Of a stretch of DNA of 64,000 nt, positions 6,106 to 13,660 are shown one piece after another. The stretch comes from Planctomycetota bacterium (GTDB lineage Bacteria; Planctomycetota; Planctomycetia; Pirellulales; PNKZ01), in assembly GCA_018242585.1 (NCBI GenBank), contig JAFEBQ010000041.1, positions 123,288 through 187,287 on the forward strand. Direction: 5' to 3'. The notes beneath the pieces are model-generated. The model searched no databases and had not been told where the DNA came from. It saw only the letters and a list, made by a program, of their open reading frames with translations. Positions within the stretch are counted from its first letter, which is position 1, and every line of letters begins with the position of its first letter. A program made the position numbers and the translations under genes.

Positions 6106-8991
6106 TCACGTCGGGTCCGAACGGCTGGCGGCCACGCGCGATTCGATCCAGGGCAACACCCGGGCGATTTCGCTCGCCACTCGTTCCACCGCGACCGGCA
6201 CCGACGGCCAATCCCGTGCGGCAGCTATTTTCTCCAATTGTTCGGCCGCCCCGCGCAGATCCCGAGCCATCAAATGTGACGCGGCCCCTTTCACCGTGTG
6301 GGCGGCGCGCTGCAGACGGCGCGCGTCTTGCTCGGCGGCCGCCTCGTGAATGTCCCCCAAGAAGTGCCCGACTTCTTGCAGAAAGACTTGCAACACTTCA
6401 TTCAACAACTCGGCATCGCCACCCAGTTGCGCCAGCGCCTCGTCCCACACCAACGGTGGCTTGTCGCCAGCATTCTCCGGCACGGCCTTGGCCGCATTTC
6501 CATTAACGTCGTTTTTCACTGCCACATTCTCCTTGGTCTTTCGCGTCGATGCCGGCGCGTGCTCGCGGGCCAACTCCTTGTTCGCCGCCGCCGCCAATCG
6601 CGAGCCGGCAACTCGTTCGACCAGTTGAAATAGATCATGCGGCCGGAACGGCTTGGCTAGGTATTCGTCCATGCCGGCCTCGTGACAGCGTTGGCGATCG
6701 CTGGCCAAAGCGTGGGCCGTCAACGCCACGATCGGCAAGCGACGCCCCAAAGGTTCCTCCCAGCCGCGGATCGCGCGCGTCGCGTCATAACCGTCCATCA
6801 CCGGCATTTGCACATCCATCAGCACCACATCAAACGGACTGGCTTGCACGGCCGCCAGCGCCTCGGCGCCGGTTTGCGCCACCGTCACGTCGTGGCCGCG
6901 CCGCGTCAGCAGTCGGATCGCGACCGCTTGATTCACGGGGCTATCTTCGGCCAGCAAAATGCGCAGCGGTCGCCCAGTCCACGGGGGCAGGTGCTGCGAC
7001 GCCTCGGTCGTGCCCGTCAGTTCGCGGGCTAGCCGACCTCCGCCAATGGCCGCGGCAATCGCCTCGAGCAGTTCCGAGGGCTTGATCGGCTTGGTCACGT
7101 GCGCGGCGGCCCGCAAGACATTGTGCCGCGCGTTGCTCGACGACTTGGCGTCCGCCGTCAACATCATCACCACCGCCGGCGGATGCGCCAGTGACGACAA
7201 CTGCTCGGCCAGGGCAAAGCCATCGATCTCGGGCATCCGCGCATCGATTACCAGCAGCGGCCAGCGTTGCTCGACGCCCGCTTCGGTCAACATCCGCCAG
7301 GCCTCGTTCGCGCTGCTGGCCAGGGTAGGCTTCATTTCCCAACTGACGAGCATGTCGTGCAGAATCCCGCGGCTCGTCGCGTTGTCATCGACCACCAGCA
7401 CCGACAGCCCGTGCAAATGTTCACTCGGCACGCGCAGTTCGTGCGGCGCAGTCTCTTCGGGCAACGTAAAACCGATCGTGAATTGAAACCGGCTCCCCTG
7501 CCCCGGCGAGCTGTCGAGCGTGATCTTGCCCCCCATCAGCTCAACCAGACGTGCCGCGATCGACAGCCCCAAACCTGTGCCACCGTATTTGCGCGTGGTC
7601 GTGTTGTCGGCCTGGACAAACGCGCTGAAGATCGCGTCGTGCTTCTCGGGGGCGATGCCAATCCCGGTGTCGGTCACCAAGAACTCCAGCGCGATATGGT
7701 CGTCCTCGCGGTGCCGGCACTCGACCGACAAAACCACTTCGCCATGCTCGGTGAACTTGATGGCGTTGGCCACCAGGTTCAAAATTACCTGCCGCAGCCG
7801 GCAAAAATCGCCCACCACCACTCCCGGCACGTCGGGCCGCACGTGGCAGGCCAGTTCGATCCCTTTCATATCGGCCCGCAGCGCCAGCGGCCGCAGCGCA
7901 TCGCTCAGCCGGTCGCGCAGCGGGAACGGCTCGACGTCGAGTTCCAGCTTGCCCGCTTCGACCTTCGAGAAGTCGAGAATGTCGTTGATCACCAGCAGCA
8001 GCGACTCGGCCGACTCGCGAATCATCCGCGCGCACTCGCGCTGCTCGGGCGACATCGACGAGTCGAGCAGCAGCTCGCTCATGCCGATGATGCCGTTCAT
8101 CGGCGTGCGAATCTCGTGGCTCATGTTGGCCACAAACGCCGTCTTGGCCACGCTGGCCGCTTCGGCCGCTTCCTTGGCGGCTTGCAGGGCCGCTTCGGCG
8201 CGCTTCAGAGCGGTGATGTCCCAAAAGATCGCCTGGGTGCCGATGATCCGCCGCTGGAAGTCAAACACCGGCGTCTTCCAGACCTGGACGAACGTCGGTT
8301 CCCCCTCGGGCGTCTGGTTCCGCTCGATGTCTTCGAGCACCACGCCCCGGTCGAGCACGCGCCGGTCATCGTGGCAAAACTTTTCGGCCAGCGCGGCGGG
8401 GTAAAAGTCGAAATCGGTGCGGCCCAGAATCTCTTCGCGCGGGCGGCCCAGAGTCTCGCAGAATCGTTGGTTCACATAAGTAAACTGGCCGGCGGCATTC
8501 TTGCGAAACAAGTTGACCGGCAGCGTCTCGACCAGCGATTCGTACAGCGACTCCTGCTCGCGCAGCGCTTCGTGCGACCGCTGCTGACTGGCCAGGTGGC
8601 GCGAAAGCTCGGCAATCAGCTCGCGCCGCAAGATGCCCAGCGCCGACTCGAGCCGGTGCAGATCTTCGCGCTGTTCGGCCGTCTCGGGCGCTTCGAACTC
8701 GGCCAACAGCAGATCGGCCGTCCGCTCCAACTGGTCGAACGCCCCCAGGTCGAACTCGGCGCTGGCTGGGTTCGGGTGTGCCATGACGCCGGCCCAATCG
8801 TGCGCTGGCTGGCTGGGATGGTTCGCGGCGCAGAACGCCAGGGCGTCGATCAACAGATTCGCCTGCTGCCGCCGCGCCTCGCCCGCGACGACGACCGCCC
8901 CTTGCGGCGCGCGGCGGGTCGCGGCCGCCTGGACCAGGCTGGCGACGATCTGCTCGCGACGTGAGCTAATCAATTGGGCCAGCCGCGCCAT
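6106..8991 (-). CDS. Hybrid sensor histidine kinase with PAS, two receivers and HPt
   Basis: A 961-residue phosphorelay protein without membrane segments, so probably a cytoplasmic sensor. Domain order: helical N-terminal region (1-140), PAS (about 145-265), HisKA with the phospho-acceptor His292 in MSHEIRTPMNG, HATPase with N-box around Asn409 and GTGLGLSIA near 471-479, a first receiver (Asp583 in VIDARMPEIDG), a second receiver (Asp726 in VLMDVQMPVMDG) and a C-terminal HPt with His898 in AAHTVKGAASHL. All phosphotransfer residues are present, so a full His-Asp-His relay within one chain is possible. Ala/Lys/Asn-rich linker at 800-840 separates the HPt. No response regulator with an output domain is adjacent, so the final target is unknown. 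Confidence 0.95.
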   Translation of the reverse strand: MARLAQLISSRREQIVASLVQAAATRRAPQGAVVVAGEARRQQANLLIDALAFCAANHPSQPAHDWAGVMAHPNPASAEFDLGAFDQLERTADLLLAEFEAPETAEQREDLHRLESALGILRRELIAELSRHLASQQRSHEALREQESLYESLVETLPVNLFRKNAAGQFTYVNQRFCETLGRPREEILGRTDFDFYPAALAEKFCHDDRRVLDRGVVLEDIERNQTPEGEPTFVQVWKTPVFDFQRRIIGTQAIFWDITALKRAEAALQAAKEAAEAASVAKTAFVANMSHEIRTPMNGIIGMSELLLDSSMSPEQRECARMIRESAESLLLVINDILDFSKVEAGKLELDVEPFPLRDRLSDALRPLALRADMKGIELACHVRPDVPGVVVGDFCRLRQVILNLVANAIKFTEHGEVVLSVECRHREDDHIALEFLVTDTGIGIAPEKHDAIFSAFVQADNTTTRKYGGTGLGLSIAARLVELMGGKITLDSSPGQGSRFQFTIGFTLPEETAPHELRVPSEHLHGLSVLVVDDNATSRGILHDMLVSWEMKPTLASSANEAWRMLTEAGVEQRWPLLVIDARMPEIDGFALAEQLSSLAHPPAVVMMLTADAKSSSNARHNVLRAAAHVTKPIKPSELLEAIAAAIGGGRLARELTGTTEASQHLPPWTGRPLRILLAEDSPVNQAVAIRLLTRRGHDVTVAQTGAEALAAVQASPFDVVLMDVQMPVMDGYDATRAIRGWEEPLGRRLPIVALTAHALASDRQRCHEAGMDEYLAKPFRPHDLFQLVERVAGSRLAAAANKELAREHAPASTRKTKENVAVKNDVNGNAAKAVPENAGDKPPLVWDEALAQLGGDAELLNEVLQVFLQEVGHFLGDIHEAAAEQDARRLQRAAHTVKGAASHLMARDLRGAAEQLEKIAAARDWPSVPVAVERVASEIARVLPWIESRVAASRSDPT

Positions 8992-9207
8992 TCCCCCACC
9001 CTCGGTACGTGCGTTCGCTTCATGCTAACCGGCCGAGGGGTCGGCCGCCAAACGAAATACCAATTCCGACAAGGGCTTAGCGGCCGCAAAATGACCGGCA
9101 CTCCGGGGGTTCACCACCTAGGGCCGAGGGTCTACAATCGTTGCTTCTTTCACACCCACGACCTGTCCAGTGTCCTTGAGCTTGCGAGGCGTAACTTGGC
9201 CAAGACG

Positions 9208-10266
9208 ATGAAGATTGCAGTGATCGGCGGCGACGGAACCGGCCCGGAAGTGGCGGCCGAAGGATTGAAGGTGTTGGCGGCCGTGGCCAGCCTGGAAAAC
9301 TTCAAGTACGAGCTCCAGCCGTTCGACTTTGGTGGCACCCGCTATCTGCGGACTGGCGAAACCTTGCCGGCCGGCGCGGTCGACGAGCTGCGCAAGTTCG
9401 ACGCCATTTACCTGGGGGCCGTGGGGCACCCGGACGTCGCGCCGGGCATCCTCGAAAAGGGGCTGCTCCTTGAGCTGCGGTTCCAACTGGACCAGTACAT
9501 CAATCTGCGCCCGGTGCAATTGTTCCCTGGCGTCGAAACTCCGCTCAAGGACAAAGGCCCCAAGGACATCGACTTTGTCGTCGTCCGCGAGAACACCGAA
9601 GACATGTACTGCGGCGTCGGCGGCACCCTGAAGAAAGGGACGCCGGACGAGGTCGCCTCGCAGACGGCCATTTACACCCGCAAGGGCTGCGAGCGCTGCA
9701 TTCGCTGGGCCTTTGAGTTCACGCGCAAGCGGAACAACCCCAAGGGGAAAATGCTCACGTTGGTCGCCAAAACCAACGTGCTGACCCACGGGCACAGCTT
9801 GTGGATGCGGACGTTCGAGGAAGTGGCCAAGGAATATCGCGACGTCAAGGCCGACTACAACCACGTTGACGCTTGTTGCATGTGGATGGTCAAGCAGCCC
9901 GAGTATTACGACGTGATCGTGACGACGAACATGTTCGGCGACATCATCACCGACCTGGGGGCGATGATTCAGGGGGGCCTGGGCGTGGCGGCCGGCGGGA
10001 ACATTAACCCCGATCCAGGCGGCGTGAGCATGTTCGAGCCGATGGGTGGCAGCGCGCCCAAGTACACCGGCCAGAACGTCATCAACCCGATCGCGGCGAT
10101 CAACGCGATGGGAATGCTGCTCGAACATACCGGCCAGCCCAAGGCGGCCGAGCGGATTTACAAAGCCGTCCGCACGGTGACCGGCACCAAGATGAAAAGC
10201 CAGGCCGCCGGTAAGATGGGCCACGGCACCCGCGAAATCGGCGACCTGGTCATCGCGGCGCTGTAA
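9208..10266 (+). CDS. leuB: 3-isopropylmalate dehydrogenase (beta-decarboxylating dehydrogenase family)
   Basis: A 352-residue NAD-dependent oxidative decarboxylase, most likely the leucine-pathway enzyme that converts 3-isopropylmalate to 2-oxoisocaproate. Seen: IAVIGGDGTGPEV at the start, VVRENTEDMYCGVGG, and NMFGDIITDLGAMIQGGLG for metal binding, then MFEPMGGSAPKYTGQ. The frame is open for over 200 bases upstream, but ATG 9208 gives the normal family N-terminus. The ribosome binding site is weak. Isocitrate, tartrate and homoisocitrate dehydrogenases share the fold. The short length and lack of leu neighbours mean substrate is not proven. It stands alone and is followed by a repeat unit. 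Confidence 0.82.
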   Translation: MKIAVIGGDGTGPEVAAEGLKVLAAVASLENFKYELQPFDFGGTRYLRTGETLPAGAVDELRKFDAIYLGAVGHPDVAPGILEKGLLLELRFQLDQYINLRPVQLFPGVETPLKDKGPKDIDFVVVRENTEDMYCGVGGTLKKGTPDEVASQTAIYTRKGCERCIRWAFEFTRKRNNPKGKMLTLVAKTNVLTHGHSLWMRTFEEVAKEYRDVKADYNHVDACCMWMVKQPEYYDVIVTTNMFGDIITDLGAMIQGGLGVAAGGNINPDPGGVSMFEPMGGSAPKYTGQNVINPIAAINAMGMLLEHTGQPKAAERIYKAVRTVTGTKMKSQAAGKMGHGTREIGDLVIAAL

Positions 10267-10303
10267 GCACAGCCCACAAGCGACGCTCGGTTCCGCGGCT
10301 CGT

Positions 10304-10476
10304 GCGACAAACACCCCTCCCTTGCAGGGAGGGGCTGGGGGAGGGTAAAGACGTTGCTGGCCGAGCGCGTCTGCGCTCAGAGGCGATTATCCCCACAGCA
10401 AAGCCAATCGGCCTGCGACGCTTTCACCCTCACCCGCTTCGCTGCGCTCGCGACCTCTCCCCTCAAGGGCGAGGTG
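10304..10476 (-). repeat. Paired-hairpin repeat family 1, full unit
   Basis: Inverted orientation relative to 3501-3683. The B arm hairpin is at 10314-10334 (CCCCTCCCT, loop TGC, AGGGAGGGG) and the A arm hairpin at 10453-10475, preceded by CACCCGCTTCGCTGCGCTCG. The sequence between the arms differs from other copies, so only the arms are conserved. It lies between convergent genes. Confidence 0.88.
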
Positions 10477-10515
10477 TTGCGGCTAGGCCGCAATCATGTC
10501 GGTCGCCGAGAATGC

Positions 10516-10986
10516 TCATCGCGGCGGCTTCGTCACCGCGAACGGATCGTCCTTTGCGGCGGCTTCTTCGTAAAGTTGCTTCACCGAATCGCGCAGCAGC
10601 ACGACGAGCGTGAACACGCCCAGTATCGTCCCCAGCGGCTGGAAGATCAGCATCACCCCGGCCATTACGATGCTGAACATGCGGCGGCGGCGCTGCTTGA
10701 TCTGGCGGCCTGAGTAAATGGTCAAGCCGGACGCGATGTACCCGAGCAAGACCATCAAAGCCGCCATGATGGCAAACGCGCCGAAGAAGAAGGTCGGCGG
10801 CGCTTCGGCGTTGGCCTTTCCCTTGTCCAGCCACTCGGGATGAATTGCCATCGCGCCGAACACCGTAACGTGAATCAGCGGAAACGAAGCACACAAGAAC
10901 CCCAGCCCGCCGACCACGTAGTGGGCGATCGCCAGCATGTTCAAATGCTCGGCGTCCCGCTCGCACTGCTTGTCGCCGCTGCTCAT
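10516..10986 (-). CDS. Small membrane protein, three predicted helices
   Basis: A 156-residue protein of unknown function. Three hydrophobic segments are seen: LAIAHYVVGGLGFLCASFPL, FFFGAFAIMAALMVLLGYIA, and MFSIVMAGVMLIFQPLGTIL, the second followed by the basic loop GRQIKQRRRRM. The C-terminus is charged and cytoplasmic by the positive-inside rule. The ATG at 10984-10986 has AAAGGGG upstream and is preferred over one six codons earlier. It ends downstream at a repeat and follows miaE closely on the same strand (42 bases), so the two may be cotranscribed. Such proteins are common in planctomycetes with no assigned role. Confidence 0.75.
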   Translation of the reverse strand: MSSGDKQCERDAEHLNMLAIAHYVVGGLGFLCASFPLIHVTVFGAMAIHPEWLDKGKANAEAPPTFFFGAFAIMAALMVLLGYIASGLTIYSGRQIKQRRRRMFSIVMAGVMLIFQPLGTILGVFTLVVLLRDSVKQLYEEAAAKDDPFAVTKPPR

Positions 10987-11028
10987 GCGGTTGCCCCTTT
11001 GCAACTCATGTCATCGAACCGTAGGCCC

Positions 11029-11604
11029 TTAACTATGCATCCGCGGCAGCGGGTCGCCGGCGGCGACGATCGCGGCTTCGGCGGCGGACAATTCGTGCAG
11101 CCGCGCGCGAACCGTCTCCTCGGAAGCGAATTCACAGGCGAACTGCACGTAGGTCGCGTGGTGCCGCGCCTCGGACTCGAACAGACTGCCATAGAACGTG
11201 GCCAACTCGACGTCCTGAACATGATCACGCAGCAACGAGAACCGCTCGCATGAGCGGGCTTCGATCAGACTGGCCACCAGCAGCCGATCGACCGCCTGCT
11301 CGCGTTCCTCTTTGCGGACCAGCGCGTGGAGCTTGGCGCCATAGGCGCCCGGCTTGAGCCGGCGAAAGCGAATCTGTCGCCGCTCAAGCAGATCGAGCAC
11401 CTGGCGGAAGTGATCAAGTTCTTCGTTGACGATGACCGACAGCTCGCGCACCAACTCGACGTGATCGACATAGGCGAAGATCAGGTTCATCGCCACGCCT
11501 GCCGCTTTCTTCTCGCAATGGGCGTGGTCGATCAGAATCTCGTCCAGGTGTCGATCCACCTGGGCCAGCCACCGAGCACTGGTTTCACTTTGCAGACTTA
11601 GCAT
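11029..11604 (-). CDS. miaE: tRNA-(ms2io6A)-hydroxylase
   Basis: A 191-residue ferritin-like non-haem di-iron monooxygenase that hydroxylates the isopentenyl group of 2-methylthio-N6-isopentenyladenosine at position 37 of tRNAs reading UNN codons. The metal-binding residues are recognisable: Glu31 in HAHCEKKAAG, EELDHF (Glu62, His65), Glu115 in LIEARSCER and Glu145/His148 in ESEARHHATY, i.e. the two ExxH motifs plus two further Glu. Length matches the family. A GTG codon directly precedes the ATG used here. miaA and miaB, which make its substrate, are not in the window. The enzyme needs oxygen, which fits an aerobic lifestyle with a complex I operon. Confidence 0.92.
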   Translation of the reverse strand: MLSLQSETSARWLAQVDRHLDEILIDHAHCEKKAAGVAMNLIFAYVDHVELVRELSVIVNEELDHFRQVLDLLERRQIRFRRLKPGAYGAKLHALVRKEEREQAVDRLLVASLIEARSCERFSLLRDHVQDVELATFYGSLFESEARHHATYVQFACEFASEETVRARLHELSAAEAAIVAAGDPLPRMHS

Positions 11605-11640
11605 CACGCACCGACTCTCACTGATCCTTGAAAGACGAAA

Positions 11641-11729
11641 TCGACCACGACGGCACGACGATCACGACGTAAGACAAGAAAACAAAAATGTCTTTTCCGA
11701 CGTCGTGTCCGTCGTGCCGTCGTGGTCGA
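11641..11729. repeat. Inverted repeat family 3 (CGACGGCACGACG type)
   Basis: Twenty-base arms, TCGACCACGACGGCACGACG at 11641-11660 and its exact complement at 11710-11729, enclose a 49-base spacer that is A/T-rich in the middle. It sits between two same-strand genes and could fold into a long hairpin that ends transcription of the upstream gene. Confidence 0.8.
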
Positions 11730-11753
11730 ATTACTCTGCTGCGTTCCGATCCA

Positions 11754-12590
11754 TCAACCGTCTTGCGGCAGGCCGCGTGGATAGGCTCTCGCTAGGAAGC
11801 GAGTAAACACGCCCGGCAGCAATCGCTTGAGCCACCACCAGCGCCGCACGCGGGCCGGCAACACCACGTAGAGTCGCTTCCGCTCGACCGCCGCCAGCGC
11901 CGCCTGGGCCACACTGTCGGCCGTGATCGACGCCCGCCGCATGCGCATCGTAACAAAGTCGCGATGTTCCGTCGCGCCAAACCGGCCCGTCGCAGCCAGG
12001 TTGGTGGCGAAGAAGCCCGGGCAAACCACGGTGACGCCCACGTTCTTGGCGGCCAGTTCGGCGTACAGCGTCTCGGACAGCGTCAGCACGCCCGCCTTCG
12101 ACACGTTATAGGCGGCCATGGCCGGCGCCGCCGTAAACGCCGCCAGCGAGGCGATGTTCAGCACATGCGCACCGCGCGGGTTTTCCTTGAGCCAGGGGAC
12201 GAACGCGTGGCAACCGTAGATCGCTCCCCACAGATTCACCTCCATGAGCCAACGCCAGTCTTCAAGCGGCATGGTCCCCATTTCCCCCGAGCCCGCCACG
12301 CCGGCATTGTTCACCAGCAAGTCGATGGCCGGCCACTCGCGCCGCAAGCGCACGAGCAAGGCGTGCCACGATTCGCTCTCGCGGACGTCGAGCGGTTCGA
12401 CCGAGCCACTGCCTCCGGCGCGGCACACCTGTTCCAGCGTCGACGCCGCGCCGGCCGTATCGATGTCGGCGACGGCGACGTGGGCCCCCCCCTGCCCCAG
12501 CCGCACGGCCAGCGCGCGCCCCAGGCCGCTGGCCGCGCCGGTGACGACGGCGCGGCGGCCGGTCCAGTAACTGGTCGATGGATGAGGCAA
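11754..12590 (-). CDS. Short-chain dehydrogenase/reductase (SDR)
   Basis: A classical SDR of about 278 residues. Seen: the NAD(P)-binding TGAASGLGRALA, the acidic VADID at the end of strand 2 (suggesting NAD preference), LVNNAGVAGSG, catalytic Ser in NIASLAAF and YNVSK with the Tyr-Lys pair. The frame is open to 12710 but this runs through a terminator hairpin, so the start was placed at the TTG at 12588-12590 with GAGAG eight bases upstream. The C-terminal VLPARVRRWWWLKRLLPGVFTRFLAR is basic and amphipathic, perhaps membrane-associated. Substrate is unknown; the closest family resemblance is to SDRs annotated as acting on lipids or alcohols. Confidence 0.88.
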   Translation of the reverse strand: MPHPSTSYWTGRRAVVTGAASGLGRALAVRLGQGGAHVAVADIDTAGAASTLEQVCRAGGSGSVEPLDVRESESWHALLVRLRREWPAIDLLVNNAGVAGSGEMGTMPLEDWRWLMEVNLWGAIYGCHAFVPWLKENPRGAHVLNIASLAAFTAAPAMAAYNVSKAGVLTLSETLYAELAAKNVGVTVVCPGFFATNLAATGRFGATEHRDFVTMRMRRASITADSVAQAALAAVERKRLYVVLPARVRRWWWLKRLLPGVFTRFLARAYPRGLPQDG

Positions 12591-12633
12591 AGCTGACTCT
12601 CGGTTACAGGATGCGCCACGGCGCAGGACGCGT

Positions 12634-12680
12634 AAACAAAAACAGGCCCTGCCTCGCGAGTGTGCGCGAGGCAGGGCCTG
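12634..12680 (-). terminator. Rho-independent terminator
   Basis: On the minus strand a perfect 16-base stem (CAGGCCCTGCCTCGCG / CGCGAGGCAGGGCCTG, 12643-12658 with 12665-12680) is followed by TTTTTG and more Ts. It lies about 55 bases after the stop of the MORN lipoprotein gene and separates it from the SDR gene. Confidence 0.9.
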
Positions 12681-12734
12681 ATAAGTAACCGATCCCGACC
12701 GTGGGTTCAACCGGTGGGTGCTAGGGGCCTCGCG

Positions 12735-13268
12735 TTAACGCTTGACGCCCAGCGTGGGCTTTTCGACCACGCCGATCTTCTTGCCGCCGCGATATTCGAC
12801 CACTTCGATCAGTTGGCCGCTCGGCTCCCAGAAGCTCCAATGACCGTGGCGTTCTCCTTCGATGTACTCTCCTTCGGTTTGCTTCTGGCTGTTTTCATAC
12901 CACTCGCTCCAGACGCCGGTGGCCAGCCCTTCGGTCGATTGGCCTTGCAGCTTTTTCTTGCCGCTCTCGAACCAGGCCAGCGTCTTGCCGTGCGGCTTGT
13001 CATGCTGGAAGGACATTTCGCCGGCCTTCTGGCCGTTCTCGTAATAGGCCACGGCCGGGCCGTGCTTGATGTAGTTGCCCGCGGCGTCGACTTCGACGTG
13101 GCGTTCCACGCGCAAGGTCTGGCCGAACAATTCCATCATGCCGTCGAAAACTTCGGAGCCCGACTTCTTGTCACCGAACTGGATGGCGTCGATCGTCGGG
13201 CCGCCCCCCGATTGGCCACACCCCAGGGCAAACACGGCCAGCGACAACGTGAGCGCGAAGCGTTTCAT
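12735..13268 (-). CDS. Lipoprotein with MORN-type repeats
   Basis: A 177-residue probable lipoprotein. The signal peptide MKRFALTLSLAVFALGC ends in a lipobox (ALGC), placing the mature protein on a membrane. It then has several copies of a MORN-type repeat: GPAVAYYENGQKAGEM, GKTLAWFESGKKKLQG, GVWSEWYENSQKQTEGEY and GHWSFWEPSGQLIEVVEY. Comparable proteins are often labelled YwqK-type antitoxin, but here no toxin gene is adjacent and the signal peptide argues against a cytoplasmic antitoxin role. It ends in a strong terminator, so it is a single-gene unit. The likely role is extracytoplasmic binding; no function can be given. Confidence 0.85.
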   Translation of the reverse strand: MKRFALTLSLAVFALGCGQSGGGPTIDAIQFGDKKSGSEVFDGMMELFGQTLRVERHVEVDAAGNYIKHGPAVAYYENGQKAGEMSFQHDKPHGKTLAWFESGKKKLQGQSTEGLATGVWSEWYENSQKQTEGEYIEGERHGHWSFWEPSGQLIEVVEYRGGKKIGVVEKPTLGVKR

Positions 13269-13473
13269 GCGCGGAACTCCTTTTCCAGCGATCGAACGAT
13301 CGAAATGAGCCGACGGCTGCCGACCGACGGCGCGAAGATGTACAGGTCAACCGGGCAGAGAAAGCCCGGCGTGGGAAGATTGTAACCTCGCCGCTCGCCG
13401 GGCCAGAAGGTCAGTTCGGCGTGGGTGACGCTAGCAGCCAAGAATCGCGAGAAAAACGCCGCAGGAGTTCACG
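13269..13473. other. Intergenic region before the repeat
   Basis: About 200 bases of non-coding sequence, followed by a family 1 repeat. I see nothing further in it. Confidence 0.4.
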
Positions 13474-13642
13474 CGAACACCCCTCCCTGCCAGGGAGGGG
13501 CTGGGGGGAGGGTCAAGAGATCGCAGGCCGAAGATGCCGGCGAGCAGGACTCACGTCATTGAAATGGAAGCCATCTGGCCTGCGACGTTTTCACCCTCAC
13601 CCGCTCGCTGCGCTCGCGACCTCTCCCGTCAAGGGAGAGGTG
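13474..13642 (-). repeat. Paired-hairpin repeat family 1, full unit
   Basis: Same orientation as 10304-10476. The B hairpin is at 13480-13500 (loop GCC region) and the A hairpin at 13619-13641, preceded by TTTTCACCCTCACCCGCTCG. The spacer again differs between copies, though GCAGGCCGA...GGCCTGC within it forms a further inverted pair. It lies just downstream of the cytochrome c peroxidase stop. Confidence 0.88.
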
Positions 13643-13660
13643 TGAATACGGCGCGCCGAC

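Noticed and set aside
7267..8964. Long plus-strand frame (565 codons) under the sensor kinase
   Set aside because: Antisense to a kinase with all phosphotransfer motifs; the translation is Arg/Gln/His-rich with no fold.
13269..13473. Small gene in the gap downstream of the peroxidase
   Set aside because: Frames here are short and read through the repeat arms; no start signal.
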